Below, in pieces: positions 8,746 through 17,785 of a stretch of 64,000 nucleotides of DNA. The number at the start of each line of letters is the position of its first letter. The first letter of the stretch is position 1. The translations under genes were made by a program, and so were the position numbers. The notes below the pieces were generated by a model, which was not told the origin of the DNA, did no database searches, and saw only the letters and a list, made by a program, of their open reading frames with translations. Source of the stretch: Rhodocyclaceae bacterium UBA2346 (GTDB lineage Bacteria > Pseudomonadota > Gammaproteobacteria > Burkholderiales > Rhodocyclaceae). Location of the stretch: the NCBI GenBank assembly GCA_002344625.1, contig DDUE01000056.1:1-64000 (forward strand), written 5' to 3'.

Positions 8746-10791
8746 ATGTCAATGTGGTCACGAGATTCCTTCGTCGATGCAGTTCATGCGCATGATGCGG
8801 CGCTTGCCGAGCGTGGTCTGGAGGTGTGGGTAGGCTCCGAGCCCACCTTCACCGACAGGCACGACCTGGGCGCCGAATGGCAGAGTAGCGCGCTGGGTGG
8901 CGACAAGAAGACGCGTGCGCGCCGCCTGAGCGGCGGCTTGTGGCGACAGACGCACGGCAGTGTGCTGCTGCGCAGCCTCGGGCGATGCTATCCCGGCGAA
9001 GATGAGCCACGCTGGAACTTCGGCCTGTACCGACGCCGCGACGGGGTCGGGATCTGGGACGGGCCGCTCGACCCGATTCTCGCGCCGGATGCGGTCCAGT
9101 GCCCGCCGGCGCTCGATGCGTGGTCCGCCGCGTTGGCGGACGCATTCCGCGCAGGGGGATGGACGGCCACGACGACGGTCTTGTCCGCCACGGCCGCGCA
9201 CCGCGTGAGCCTGCTGCTACAAGCCGATGCGCCCGCGAGTCTCGACTTCGACCTGCATGCGTCCGGTTCGGGCGCCTGTCTGGACCTGCCCTTGGTGCCC
9301 GACGTGCCCACCTGCGAAGCCATCCTGCGCTGTATCGCGCAAGCGGCCCAAGCCTGTGGACTGCCGACACTCGTGATCGGCGGGGCGTCGCCCCCGGTCG
9401 ACGACAGCGTCGAGCTGACCACCATCACGCCGGACCCGGCCGTGATCGAAATCAACACGGCGCCGAGCGCGAGCGCGGCCGAATTCCTGCAACGCAGCGT
9501 GGCGATCTATGCCGCCGCCGCGCATGAAGGGCTCAGTCCCTATCGCCTGTATTTCAACGGTGCCGTCGCCGATTCCGGCGGCGGTGGGCAGATCACGCTC
9601 GGCGGGCGCTCGCCCCTGGCCAGCCCTTTCGTCGCCGAGCCGCGCTTGCTCTCGCGCCTGGTACGCTTTCTCAACCGTCATCCGTCACTGTCCTATCTCT
9701 ACTCGCACGATTTCGTCGGCAGCAGCGGTCAGTCCGCGCGTGCCGACGAGCGCGGCACCAGCGCCGTCGACGAGCTCGTGCTGGCACTCGACCTGCTCGA
9801 TCGCGAGCCGGATCCGACACCAGAGCTGCAATGGAAAACGCTTGCCCCGTTTCTGTGCGACGCCTCCGGCAACAACCATCGCGCCGAGATCAACATCGAG
9901 AAGCTGTGGAATCCGTTCCTGCCCGGCCGCGGGCAGATGGGGCTGGTGGAGTTTCGCGCCCTGCGCATGCAGCACACCCCCGAGCGCGCCACCGCGCTCG
10001 CCTGTCTGCTGCGCGCGGTGGCTGCGATGCTGGCGACCGCGCCCTATGAACTGCCGCTCATCGACTGGGGGCGGGAGTTGCATCAGCGCTTCGCCCTGCC
10101 CTTCTACCTCGAACAAGATCTCCAGTCGGTGCTCGACGCACTCGCCAAGGCCGGGTTGGGGCTGGGGCCCGCCATCGAGGCGGTGCTGCGTCGCGAGGAG
10201 TTTCGCCGCTGGGCCGACGTATCGGTGCCCGGCTGCACGCTCGAGGTCCGTCGCGCACTGGAATTCTGGCCACTGCTGGGCGACGCGGCCAGCCCGGAGC
10301 AGGGCGGAACCTCGCGTCTGGTCGACGCGAGCACCAAGCGGATCGAACTGCGCCTGCGCCCCTGCGGCGACGAAGCGACGGGCGACTGGCGTGAATGGGA
10401 GGCGAGCGTGCACGGCGTCGTTCTGCCATGGCGATCCGAGCATGACGCGCGCGGCGAGCTGAGGGTGTACGCGCTTCGCTATCGCAGTTTTGCCCCGTTC
10501 GCCGGGCTGCATCCATCGCTCGGCGCCCAGGTCCCGATCTCCATCGCACTGCGCCATCCGGCCACCGGGCTGGCGCGGACGATAACGCTGCACGAGTGGA
10601 AACCCGACAACGGCCCCTACCCGGGTTTGCCGGAGGATCTGGCCGATGCCGCGGCTCGCCGCTGCGAGCGGATCGAGGTTCACGAAGGCTTACTGGATGC
10701 GCCCGCCGCGGATCCGGACGACGAATCGCGCCAGCGCCAGATCGCACGCGGGCTGGGCGAATACTGCTTCGACCTGCGCTACCTGGGCTGA
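8746..10791 (+). CDS. Stand-alone DUF2126 protein
   Basis: A 681-residue protein. Characteristic stretches include GLEVWVGSEPTFTDRHDLGAEW near the start, RWNFGLYRRRDGVGIWDGPLD, and a core with EINTAPSAS, FNGAVADSGGGGQITLGG, HNHRAEI-like NNHRAEINIEKLWNP, and GLVEFRALRMQHTP. These match the DUF2126 domain, usually the C-terminal half of about 1,100-residue transglutaminase-like proteins; here no N-terminal transglutaminase domain precedes it. The fold resembles a glutamate-cysteine ligase/ATP-grasp-like ligase, so peptide-bond chemistry is possible but unproven. The start is uncertain: ATGs at 8746 and 8752 are both possible, with GAGG some 11 bases upstream of the first. Confidence 0.78.
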   Translation: MSMWSRDSFVDAVHAHDAALAERGLEVWVGSEPTFTDRHDLGAEWQSSALGGDKKTRARRLSGGLWRQTHGSVLLRSLGRCYPGEDEPRWNFGLYRRRDGVGIWDGPLDPILAPDAVQCPPALDAWSAALADAFRAGGWTATTTVLSATAAHRVSLLLQADAPASLDFDLHASGSGACLDLPLVPDVPTCEAILRCIAQAAQACGLPTLVIGGASPPVDDSVELTTITPDPAVIEINTAPSASAAEFLQRSVAIYAAAAHEGLSPYRLYFNGAVADSGGGGQITLGGRSPLASPFVAEPRLLSRLVRFLNRHPSLSYLYSHDFVGSSGQSARADERGTSAVDELVLALDLLDREPDPTPELQWKTLAPFLCDASGNNHRAEINIEKLWNPFLPGRGQMGLVEFRALRMQHTPERATALACLLRAVAAMLATAPYELPLIDWGRELHQRFALPFYLEQDLQSVLDALAKAGLGLGPAIEAVLRREEFRRWADVSVPGCTLEVRRALEFWPLLGDAASPEQGGTSRLVDASTKRIELRLRPCGDEATGDWREWEASVHGVVLPWRSEHDARGELRVYALRYRSFAPFAGLHPSLGAQVPISIALRHPATGLARTITLHEWKPDNGPYPGLPEDLADAAARRCERIEVHEGLLDAPAADPDDESRQRQIARGLGEYCFDLRYLG

Positions 10792-10863
10792 CCGCGTCCG
10801 CCGCCACCGGCCACCGACGGCCTGCTACACTGGGATCCCTCCCGAGTCGCCCTGGAGTTTGCG

Positions 10864-11709
10864 ATGGATATCGATCTCGCCGCCTTCCGCCTCAATGCGC
10901 TCGCCGCCCTGACCACCGGCGCTTCGGGCGGGCGCGGTCATTCCGGTACCACGGACTTTCTCACCGCGCTGCTGAACGCCAGAAGCACGCTGGCTGGCAA
11001 TGCCTTGACCAGCGGTGGCGTCGGCGCCCTGCTGGGCGGCGAATCATCCCGGGTCGACACGATAATGGCCGAGCTCGAGGCCAGCAATTCGGCCTTTCTG
11101 CAGCGCTACAACGCGCGCGTGAAAAGCATCGGCGCCGAGGCCGACGTCCTCACCCGCTTGCGCACCCGGGTTGCCGAACTGGGCGCGGCCAGCCAGGATC
11201 TGGCGTCGCTCTCGCGGTCGAACACTGACCCCGAGATCAAGTCGGCACTGAAGGATTTCATTACCCGTTACAACGCCTGGGACAGCGAATTCGACCCCTA
11301 CTTCGAAGATGGCGCACTACTCGACGACAACACCGCCGGCGAGGTCGCGCGCTTCTCGCTCAAACGCGAAGTCGGATCCCTCTTCCACGGCGCGGGCAAC
11401 GGCGGCTTTGCCAAAGGCCTCACCGACATGGGTGTGAGCTTCACGCCCGACGGCCAGTTGTTGATCGACGAGGCGCGCTTCGACGCCGCGCTCACGGCCG
11501 ACCGCAGCGGCGCCGTGCAGACCTTGAACAATGTCGCCAGGGCTTTCGGCGACGCAGCCGAAATGCTCGCCTCCGACGGCCACCTGCTCGACCGCCGCAT
11601 CGACAACGCCGAACGGGCGGTAAGCTGGGCGGACGCCAACCAGCGCAAGCTCGAAGCCGAATTCGGACCAGGCGCGGTGTATGCGCGAATGGGCAAACAC
11701 TGGACCTAG
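10864..11709 (+). CDS. FliD C-terminal-like protein (possible orphan filament-cap relative)
   Basis: A 281-residue Ala-rich helical protein. The layout resembles the C-terminal part of FliD/HAP2: FITRYNAWDSEFD, LTDMGVSFTPDGQLLIDEARFDAAL, then VQTLNNVARAF. The phrase 'GVSFTPDGQLLIDEARFDAAL' is close to the usual FliD segment in which early residues are compared with a declared final value. It lacks the N-terminal D0 coiled-coil region of true caps, although residues 70-120 could form a helix. It begins 72 bases after the DUF2126 gene. A role in motility or adhesion is inference from this resemblance. Confidence 0.55.
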   Translation: MDIDLAAFRLNALAALTTGASGGRGHSGTTDFLTALLNARSTLAGNALTSGGVGALLGGESSRVDTIMAELEASNSAFLQRYNARVKSIGAEADVLTRLRTRVAELGAASQDLASLSRSNTDPEIKSALKDFITRYNAWDSEFDPYFEDGALLDDNTAGEVARFSLKREVGSLFHGAGNGGFAKGLTDMGVSFTPDGQLLIDEARFDAALTADRSGAVQTLNNVARAFGDAAEMLASDGHLLDRRIDNAERAVSWADANQRKLEAEFGPGAVYARMGKHWT

Positions 11710-11898
11710 AACGCCGCCCCTATTCCATCGGACGCACATTTGGCCGATGATCGCGGAATGGCGCAGCGCAGCAAGGATTTCGCCGATACGTTTCGGACAC
11801 AATGCTGCCATGCGTCAGTCGAATGGCCTCGAGGAGGCACGCCCGCGTGCCCGCACCTTCCCGCCATCCCCCCGCACGGTGACCACATGGAGACGCTC

Positions 11899-13017
11899 AT
11901 GCCCACGCAATCCCCTTCCGCCACTCGCCGGTCGACGGCGCTCATTGTCTCCCTAGGGCTACTCGGTGGCGCCCTGCCCCTCACGGCCCAGGCCTTTCCG
12001 CCCCTGCCCGCGCTCGATATCGACGTCAGCCAGACCTCCGTATCGGGCATCTCGTCAGGCGGTTTCATGACCGTCCAGTTTCAGGTCGCGCATTCATCGA
12101 TCGTGAAGGGTGTCGGCGTCGTGGCCGGCGGACCGTTCAACTGCTCCCAGGCCGACGTGATGCGCGCGGTCGCAAGCTGCTCCTGCACCGGCGAGCCGAC
12201 CGTGCCGTGCGCCGTGACCGCGACCAGCGCGGACGTGCCATCGCTGGTCGCCGATACCAAGAAGATGGCGGACACGGGCCTCGTCGATCCGGCCGAACAC
12301 CTGGCCAGGCAGCGCATTCTGACCGTGTCCGGTGCCAAGGACACGCTCGTCCCGCCCGCGATCGCCGAGCAGTTGTCAGCCTTCTACGGCGCCATGGGCG
12401 TGCCCCCGGCCAACCTGTCACCGGTCAGCCTGCCCAATGCGGGGCACACCATGCCGACCAAGAACTACGGGATAAGCTGCAGCAAGGAAACCGAGCCGTA
12501 CATCGGCAAATGCGAGTATGACGCGGCCGGCGAGATCCTCAACTGGATCTACGGCCCGCTCCAACCCCCTGGAACCAAGCCGGCAGGCACCTTCATTCAG
12601 GTCGACCAGAAGGCGTACATTCCCGCGGAAGACGCCGGCGTGTTCAACTGGAGTTCGGGGCTCGACAACTCGGCCTGGGTATACGTGCCGGAGAGTTGTG
12701 CCAAGGGCGAAAAGTGTCGGGTTCATGTCGCACTTCACGGCTGCAAGCAGGGCCAGAGCTACCTGCCCCTCACGCCGCCGCCCGGAGGCGGCCTGTACAA
12801 CGGAACGACATTCGTCAAGAACACCGGCTACGATCGTTGGGCCGACAACAACCGGCTCGTGATCCTGTATCCCCAGGCGGTTTCGATCCCCTTCAAGAAC
12901 CCCAACGGATGCTGGGACTGGTGGGGCTATACCGGGGACGACTACGCCAGCAAGGACGGCGTGCAGATCCGGACCCTGCGCGCGATGGTGGATGCGCTGG
13001 CCGCAGGCGCGAAGTAA
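11899..13017 (+). CDS. Secreted short-chain PHA depolymerase (catalytic domain type 2)
   Basis: A 372-residue exported serine hydrolase that would degrade poly(3-hydroxybutyrate) or its oligomers. The ATG at 11899 has GGAG six bases upstream and opens a signal peptide ending LTAQA (about residue 32); the ATG 12 bases upstream is an alternative. The lipase-box-like GISSGG (50-55) supplies the nucleophile Ser53. SGAKDTLVP and NAGHTMPT supply the expected Asp and His. A second conserved region, HVALHGCKQ and NGCWDWWGY, also typifies the family. Many Cys suggest disulfides. No separate substrate-binding (fibronectin or chitin-like) domain is present, so activity toward extracellular granules is less certain than for multidomain enzymes. 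Confidence 0.85.
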   Translation: MPTQSPSATRRSTALIVSLGLLGGALPLTAQAFPPLPALDIDVSQTSVSGISSGGFMTVQFQVAHSSIVKGVGVVAGGPFNCSQADVMRAVASCSCTGEPTVPCAVTATSADVPSLVADTKKMADTGLVDPAEHLARQRILTVSGAKDTLVPPAIAEQLSAFYGAMGVPPANLSPVSLPNAGHTMPTKNYGISCSKETEPYIGKCEYDAAGEILNWIYGPLQPPGTKPAGTFIQVDQKAYIPAEDAGVFNWSSGLDNSAWVYVPESCAKGEKCRVHVALHGCKQGQSYLPLTPPPGGGLYNGTTFVKNTGYDRWADNNRLVILYPQAVSIPFKNPNGCWDWWGYTGDDYASKDGVQIRTLRAMVDALAAGAK

Positions 13018-13063
13018 GCCCGCGACCTCAACGGACGTAGCGCGCCGGAAGCGGAGGTCATGC

Positions 13064-14452
13064 TCAACATGCGGACGCCCCCACCCGCGCCGTCAATGCA
13101 TCCCGCACCGCCTCGACCACGCTGCCCCAGCCGCCACCCGGCGACTGGCGGAACAAGCGCATCACCCCCGGATACCACGGCGAATCGCTGCGATCGGCAA
13201 GCCAGCGCCAGTCGGGTTTGAAATCCGGCAGCAATACCCACACCGGCTTGCCCAGCGCACCCGCCAGATGAGCGATGGCGGTATCGACCGAGATCACCAG
13301 GTCCAGCCGATCGATGACCGCGGCGACATCGGCGAGATCCGCCCCCTGCGAACCCGGCCAGGAAAACGGCAACGGCGCCAGCGGATCGCCGGCCTCATCC
13401 TCGCCCGCGCCCTTCTGCAGGCTGACGAAGCGCACGCCCGCCACTGCGGCCAGCGGCGCAAGCACCGCGAGCGAGTCCAGCGAGCGCTCGCGGTCGTTTT
13501 CGTAACGCGGGTTGCCCTTCCAGGCCAAGCCGACACGCAAACCGCCATCATGCGGGCCGAAGCGCGCGGCCCATGTCGCGACCGCGGCCGGATCGGGTTT
13601 CAGGTAAGGCAGTTCGGCGGGAATGTCGTCCAGTCGGGTGGCGAAATGGAAAGGCAGACTCAGCGGCGGAACCCACACATCCCAACACACCCCTGCCGGC
13701 ACCGGGTCGCCCGGCGCCAGCGCCTCATCGATACCGGCCTGCCCCGCCAGCAGCCGCTTCAGCGCCGGGTGGCACAGCACCGACACGTGCGCTGCACCCG
13801 CTCGCTTCAGGCATGCTGCGTAGCGGCAAAACTGGATCATGTCGCCGTGTCCGGCCTCGATGCCGATCAACACCGACTTGCCGGGCAATGGCTCGCCGGC
13901 CCAGCGCGGCAGCCCCAGCAAACGATCCAACTGGTGATACCAGTCGCGCGCTTCCAAGCGCGCCCAGCCTTCCTCGTAGCGCCCCTGGCGCAACAGCAGG
14001 TAGGCGAGATTGAAAGCCGCGTTGGCATGGCCCGGCACCCGCGACAGCGCTTCACGGTAGCAGCGCTCCGCTTCGTCCTCGCGCTTCAGGCTGGCCAGCA
14101 GCACGCCGTAGCTGGACCACAGGCCCGGCGCATCGGGGTGCTGGCTCAGGCTGTCCTGCAACAACGCCTCCGCTTCGGCGAAGCGGTACTGCGCAAGCAG
14201 CAAAGCGCTGAAATTGATGCGAATCTGCACATCCGGCGTCAGCGCGATCGCGCGCCGGTAGGCTGCTTCTGCTTCGATCGGCTCACCACGCGCACTCAGC
14301 GCAAGCGCGAGATTGCCATGCAGTTCACCGACCGTTGGCGCCAGCGCTAACGCGGCCCGGAAGGCCGTCTCGGCGCCCCCCGCGTCCCCCGCCTCCAGGC
14401 AGCGGTTGCCGGCATGAAACAGGGTTTCGAGCGTGCGCGCGAACGTGTCCAT
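13064..14452 (-). CDS. TPR protein with glycosyltransferase-9/OGT-like domain
   Basis: A 462-residue protein. Residues about 5-185 carry tetratricopeptide repeats (AETAFRAALALAP, AEAAYRRAIALTPD, AERCYREALSRVPGH). Residues about 190-450 resemble the heptosyltransferase/O-GlcNAc-transferase GT-B fold: GDMIQFCRYAACLKRAG, VGLAWKGNPRYENDRERSL, and LDLVISVDTAIAHLAGALGKPVW, the nucleotide-sugar site. It may glycosylate protein or glycan; the donor is unknown. It lies 35 bases after terB on the same strand and may be co-transcribed with it, which would tie it to the ter island. TPR-GTs also occur near flagellar genes. Confidence 0.85.
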   Translation of the reverse strand: MDTFARTLETLFHAGNRCLEAGDAGGAETAFRAALALAPTVGELHGNLALALSARGEPIEAEAAYRRAIALTPDVQIRINFSALLLAQYRFAEAEALLQDSLSQHPDAPGLWSSYGVLLASLKREDEAERCYREALSRVPGHANAAFNLAYLLLRQGRYEEGWARLEARDWYHQLDRLLGLPRWAGEPLPGKSVLIGIEAGHGDMIQFCRYAACLKRAGAAHVSVLCHPALKRLLAGQAGIDEALAPGDPVPAGVCWDVWVPPLSLPFHFATRLDDIPAELPYLKPDPAAVATWAARFGPHDGGLRVGLAWKGNPRYENDRERSLDSLAVLAPLAAVAGVRFVSLQKGAGEDEAGDPLAPLPFSWPGSQGADLADVAAVIDRLDLVISVDTAIAHLAGALGKPVWVLLPDFKPDWRWLADRSDSPWYPGVMRLFRQSPGGGWGSVVEAVRDALTARVGASAC

Positions 14453-14487
14453 GCCGGCACATTACAGGGCCGGAAACGGAATGCGCG

Positions 14488-14940
14488 TCAGAGGTCGAAA
14501 TCGGCAGGGTCCAGGCCGAGTTCGGAACACATTCTGCGCACGACCGCCTGTTCATCGTTGTCGAAGCTGCCGTCGGCCGCGCCGATCGCGCAGCACACCC
14601 GGATGATGAGCTGCGCCTGCGGCTTGCCCTTGAAGCGGGCGATCGCCTGCATGGCCTCGCCGGTGCCGATGGTGGTGTCGAAATCGAATTTCTCGACGTA
14701 CTTCTGGAACTGCTTGATCACATCGTTCTGGTCGAACACCTTCAACTGATCGGACGTTCTCAGATAGCCCATCAGCTTCTGCTTTTCCTGCGCCGAGATG
14801 TTGCCGTCGGCGTAGGCCACCATCGCGCTGCCCGCGACGACCGCGTCGAGAAAGTCCTTGGACTTGAACTTGGTGATCTCGGTGTTGATTGCGTCGCGCG
14901 CATCGGTCACGTTCTTCTTCAGCCAGTCGGTAAATGCCAT
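14488..14940 (-). CDS. terB: Tellurite resistance protein TerB
   Basis: A 150-residue all-helical protein of the TerB family. Paired acidic segments MVAYADGNISAQEKQ (about 41-55) and CCAIGAADGSFDNDEQ (about 115-130) are the conserved metal-binding duplicates. The size matches the 151-residue E. coli TerB. TerB forms a membrane-linked complex with TerC and is thought to bind divalent metal. The ATG has GGGAGT five bases upstream. Here terB sits downstream of terC on the minus strand, separated by 105 bases that include a small perfect dyad (14965-14980). Confidence 0.95.
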   Translation of the reverse strand: MAFTDWLKKNVTDARDAINTEITKFKSKDFLDAVVAGSAMVAYADGNISAQEKQKLMGYLRTSDQLKVFDQNDVIKQFQKYVEKFDFDTTIGTGEAMQAIARFKGKPQAQLIIRVCCAIGAADGSFDNDEQAVVRRMCSELGLDPADFDL

Positions 14941-15045
14941 GGGTGACTCCCTATATCAAAATGGGTGCGCCGCAGCGCACGAAGATCAATGTCGCGGTCT
15001 GGGCAGAGCGCCTATCTATCGCCAAGCGCGCTGCCCGGGCAGGCT

Positions 15046-16083
15046 TCAGGCCGGCGGCTGATCGCCCTTGCCGCCGTCCTTGCCTTCTCCAGGGAAGATG
15101 AAGGATGCGACAACCCCGCCCACCAGAGTCAGCAGCACGATCGCGAGGCTCCAGCCCGGCGTGATGTGAAACCCGGTATCACCGACCGTATGGTTCCACG
15201 ACTGCAGCGTCATCTTTGCACCAATGAAGAATAGCAGGAAGATGACCGCCTTCTCCAGATGAACCAGATATTTGGTCAGCGCGGCAAGCACGAAATAGAG
15301 ACTGCGCAGCCCCAGAATCGCAAAAATCATCGCCGCATAGACCAGCAGCGGTTCCTGGGTCACCGCGATCACCGCCGGCACCGAATCGAACGCGAACGCA
15401 ATGTCGGACGTCTCGATCGCGATCAGGCACAGGAAGGCCGGGGTCGCGTAAAAAGCCCCCGGACGGGTCAGATTCACCCCCTCTTCCTTCGCAATCTCCT
15501 GGATCTCGTGGTGGCGCACGAAGAAGCGCTCGAGATGCAGGCGGGTGTAGATCGGGATCATCTTGCCGGTCAGGCGCACGCTCCAGTGCTCGGCATAGTC
15601 CTCGATCTCCGTGTCGTCGCCCTTGCTCTGCAACATCTTGATGCCGCTCCATATCACGAACGCGGCGAACAGGAATCCGACCCACGGGCTGGCCAGGAAC
15701 AGTCCGGTGCCGATCATCACGAAGATCGCACGGAACACCAGCGCCCCCATGATGCCGTAGTAAAGAATGCGGTGCTGCAGGATGCCCTTGATGCCGAATG
15801 ACGCGAAAATCGCCATGAAGACCATCAGGTTGTCGATCGAGAGCGACTTCTCGAGCGCGTACCCGGCAAGGTAGAGATCCGCCCACTCCTTGCTGAAGCG
15901 CAACCATAGGTAGACATAGAACGCCAGCGCCAGCGCGACCCAGAACACCGACCAACGCCCGGCATCCGCAAGCGAAATATCGGCGCTCTTGCGGTGCGCG
16001 AAAAGATCGAGATATACCGACACCCCGACGACGACGATGAAAATCACGATCGTCTCGAGCGGAAAACCAAAATGACCCATCAT
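15046..16083 (-). CDS. terC: Integral membrane protein TerC
   Basis: A 345-residue polytopic protein. Residue positions here are counted from the 16083 start. The family pairs are LEKSLSIDNLMVFMAIFASF (about 78-97) and IETSDIAFAFDSVPAVIAVT (about 223-242), with acidic residues within helices that form the presumed metal path. About nine helices are visible. The length and motifs match the island-type TerC rather than the CBS-fused paralogue at 3-4.6 kb. I prefer the ATG at 16083, about 12 bases after AGGAG; a TTG at 16095 abuts the site. An inverted repeat (CCCGCTC, 11-base loop, GAGCGGG; 16118-16142) lies in the leader. Confidence 0.95.
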   Translation of the reverse strand: MMGHFGFPLETIVIFIVVVGVSVYLDLFAHRKSADISLADAGRWSVFWVALALAFYVYLWLRFSKEWADLYLAGYALEKSLSIDNLMVFMAIFASFGIKGILQHRILYYGIMGALVFRAIFVMIGTGLFLASPWVGFLFAAFVIWSGIKMLQSKGDDTEIEDYAEHWSVRLTGKMIPIYTRLHLERFFVRHHEIQEIAKEEGVNLTRPGAFYATPAFLCLIAIETSDIAFAFDSVPAVIAVTQEPLLVYAAMIFAILGLRSLYFVLAALTKYLVHLEKAVIFLLFFIGAKMTLQSWNHTVGDTGFHITPGWSLAIVLLTLVGGVVASFIFPGEGKDGGKGDQPPA

Positions 16084-16289
16084 TTGTGCACCCAACTCCT
16101 GGTTTAAGCATAAAGAACCCGCTCAAACAGACGCCGAGCGGGCCAATAGTTCAGACAAGCACTTTCTTCGCCGGCCCTGTCCGGCCCGGCGTGTAGGCGT
16201 CATTTTCCACGAGTTCGTGCTTGCTTGCACTCAATATCCGGTGACCCGCTCCGCCGCGCGCCGGCCCCCCGCGAGCGCTTCGCGGCGGT

Positions 16290-16772
16290 TCAGAACATGC
16301 GCTGCGCCAAGGCCAGGACGACTACCGCGTAGATCGCGGCCATGAGATCGTCCACCATTACCCCGAAACCGTTCTTGAAGCGTCGGTCCAGCCATCCGAT
16401 CGGCCACGGTTTGACGATATCGAAGAATCTGAACGCGGCGAACGCCGCCAACCACCACACCCAATGGTGCGGCACGGTCATGAGTACCATGCAATAGGCG
16501 ACGATCTCGTCCCAGACGATCCCGCCATGGTCGGAAACACCGAGCGCCCGTCCGGCCACTTCGCACACATGACAGCCGAAGGCGAACAGCAGGATGATCG
16601 CCCCCCATTGGACAGCCACGTCGAAGACACCCAGCAGCAGGAACAATGGCAAGCCGACGACGGTCCCAACCGTTCCGGGCGCGACCGGGCTCAGGCCGGT
16701 GCCGAAACCGAGGGCGATGAAATGGAGCGGATTCGCCAGCAGGAAACCGCGGGGTATCGGCGAGGACTTCAT
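16290..16772 (-). CDS. pgpA: Phosphatidylglycerophosphatase A
   Basis: A 160-residue membrane phosphatase that dephosphorylates phosphatidylglycerophosphate in anionic phospholipid synthesis. The motif GTGLSPVAPGTVGTVVG (about 19-35) and the later SDHGGIVWDEIVAY and FRFFDIVKPWPIGWLD stretches are standard for PgpA. The gene leads the minus-strand arm pgpA-terC-terB-TPR. The roughly 200-base gap to terC leaves co-transcription open. In many betaproteobacteria pgpA sits instead beside thiL. Confidence 0.93.
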   Translation of the reverse strand: MKSSPIPRGFLLANPLHFIALGFGTGLSPVAPGTVGTVVGLPLFLLLGVFDVAVQWGAIILLFAFGCHVCEVAGRALGVSDHGGIVWDEIVAYCMVLMTVPHHWVWWLAAFAAFRFFDIVKPWPIGWLDRRFKNGFGVMVDDLMAAIYAVVVLALAQRMF

Positions 16773-17150
16773 GCGCCGGCTGCGCCCGGCGCGCTTTTGA
16801 TCAGGTTCATTTCAACAAATCCACATGACTGGTAAGATTCGACGCGATTGCCGGCCAAGCGAAGAAAGCACCGCCCGCAACCCGCCGCTGCGCACCGCTT
16901 GCGAGCCCGGAAGTCGGCCGCGACATGGCGCTTCACCGGTGCGATCCGGCTGTTGTTTGGCCGCATATCGTACCCGCAAATCGTCTTCTATAATCGGGAC
17001 GCGAGACCGGAAGGATCGAAATGGCGGGCTGCGCATCCACGCATCAAGGGCATGTTCCGGCGACGCCGGACAAGGCGCGCGCATTGCGGTTTAGCGCACG
17101 CCTCTCTGCTTGAAGGAAACCGCTTTTTCCAACCACGAAGGAATACGCAA
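16773..17150 (+). promoter_or_regulatory. Divergent pgpA/terD control region
   Basis: A 378-base gap between pgpA and terD. A perfect -10 hexamer TATAAT lies at 16989-16994, some 155 bases before terD, but no good -35 sits 16-18 bases upstream, which would suit activator-dependent or alternative-sigma control. The terD ribosome site is AAGGAA seven bases before the ATG. No gene is supported within the gap. Confidence 0.3.
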
Positions 17151-17726
17151 ATGGCTATCAGTCTGCAAAAGGGTGGCAACGTCAATCTGTCGAAGGAAGC
17201 GCCGGGCATGAAGAAGATGCTCGTCGGCCTGGGATGGGATATCCGGTCGACCGACGGTGACGCCTTCGACCTCGACGCGAGCGCCTTCCTGCTCAATTCC
17301 ACCGGCAAAGTTCGCTCCGACGCCGACTTCATCTTCTACAACCAGCCCAAGTCGCCCGACGGCAGCGTGGTGCACACCGGTGACAACCGCACCGGCGAAG
17401 GCGATGGCGACGACGAGTCCATCATCATCGAGCTCGACAAGGTACCGGCGGACATCGACAAGGTTTCGGTGTGTGTGACGATTCACGACGCCGAGGCCAA
17501 GCGCCAGAACTTCGGGATGGTGTCGAGCGCCTACGTCCGCTGCGTCGATGCGGTGACCAACGTCGAAGTCGCGCGCTACGACTTGTCCGAAGACGCGTCG
17601 GTCGAGACCGCGATGATCTTCGGCGAGGTCTATCGCCATGCGGGCGAGTGGAAGTTCAAGGCCATCGGCCAGGGCTTCAAGGGCGGCCTGGGGCCCCTCG
17701 CCAAGAACTACGGCGTCAACGTCTGA
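17151..17726 (+). CDS. terD: TerD-family protein (canonical, copy 1)
   Basis: A 191-residue beta-sandwich TerD-domain protein. It begins [15 protein letters not shown] and has the acidic calcium-binding loop [13 protein letters not shown] at 77-89. [15 protein letters not shown] and the terminal [14 protein letters not shown] are standard for TerD/TerE. TerD binds two Ca2+ and is thought to act in membrane-linked stress sensing rather than tellurite reduction. It opens the plus-strand arm. A second, very similar terD lies at 30991-31566. I chose the ATG with AAGGAA; the frame is open upstream without family resemblance. Confidence 0.95.
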   Translation: MAISLQKGGNVNLSKEAPGMKKMLVGLGWDIRSTDGDAFDLDASAFLLNSTGKVRSDADFIFYNQPKSPDGSVVHTGDNRTGEGDGDDESIIIELDKVPADIDKVSVCVTIHDAEAKRQNFGMVSSAYVRCVDAVTNVEVARYDLSEDASVETAMIFGEVYRHAGEWKFKAIGQGFKGGLGPLAKNYGVNV

Positions 17727-17735
17727 CGCCTGATG

Positions 17736-17758
17736 CCGGAGCGGCCTTGCCGCTCCGG
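17736..17758 (+). repeat. Perfect intergenic hairpin after terD
   Basis: A perfect 10-base-pair stem (CCGGAGCGGC, CTT loop, GCCGCTCCGG) sits in the 59-base gap between terD and the TerD-VWA gene. No T run follows, so it is not a classical terminator. It may be an attenuator or an mRNA-processing/stability element giving more terD than downstream message. Confidence 0.5.
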
Positions 17759-17785
17759 CCCCTTACCGTTCGCCAAGGAAATCCT

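Noticed and set aside
16096-16289. Riboswitch-like leader of terC
   Set aside because: Only one 7-base-pair stem with an 11-base loop is seen, without the conserved motif of a metal riboswitch.
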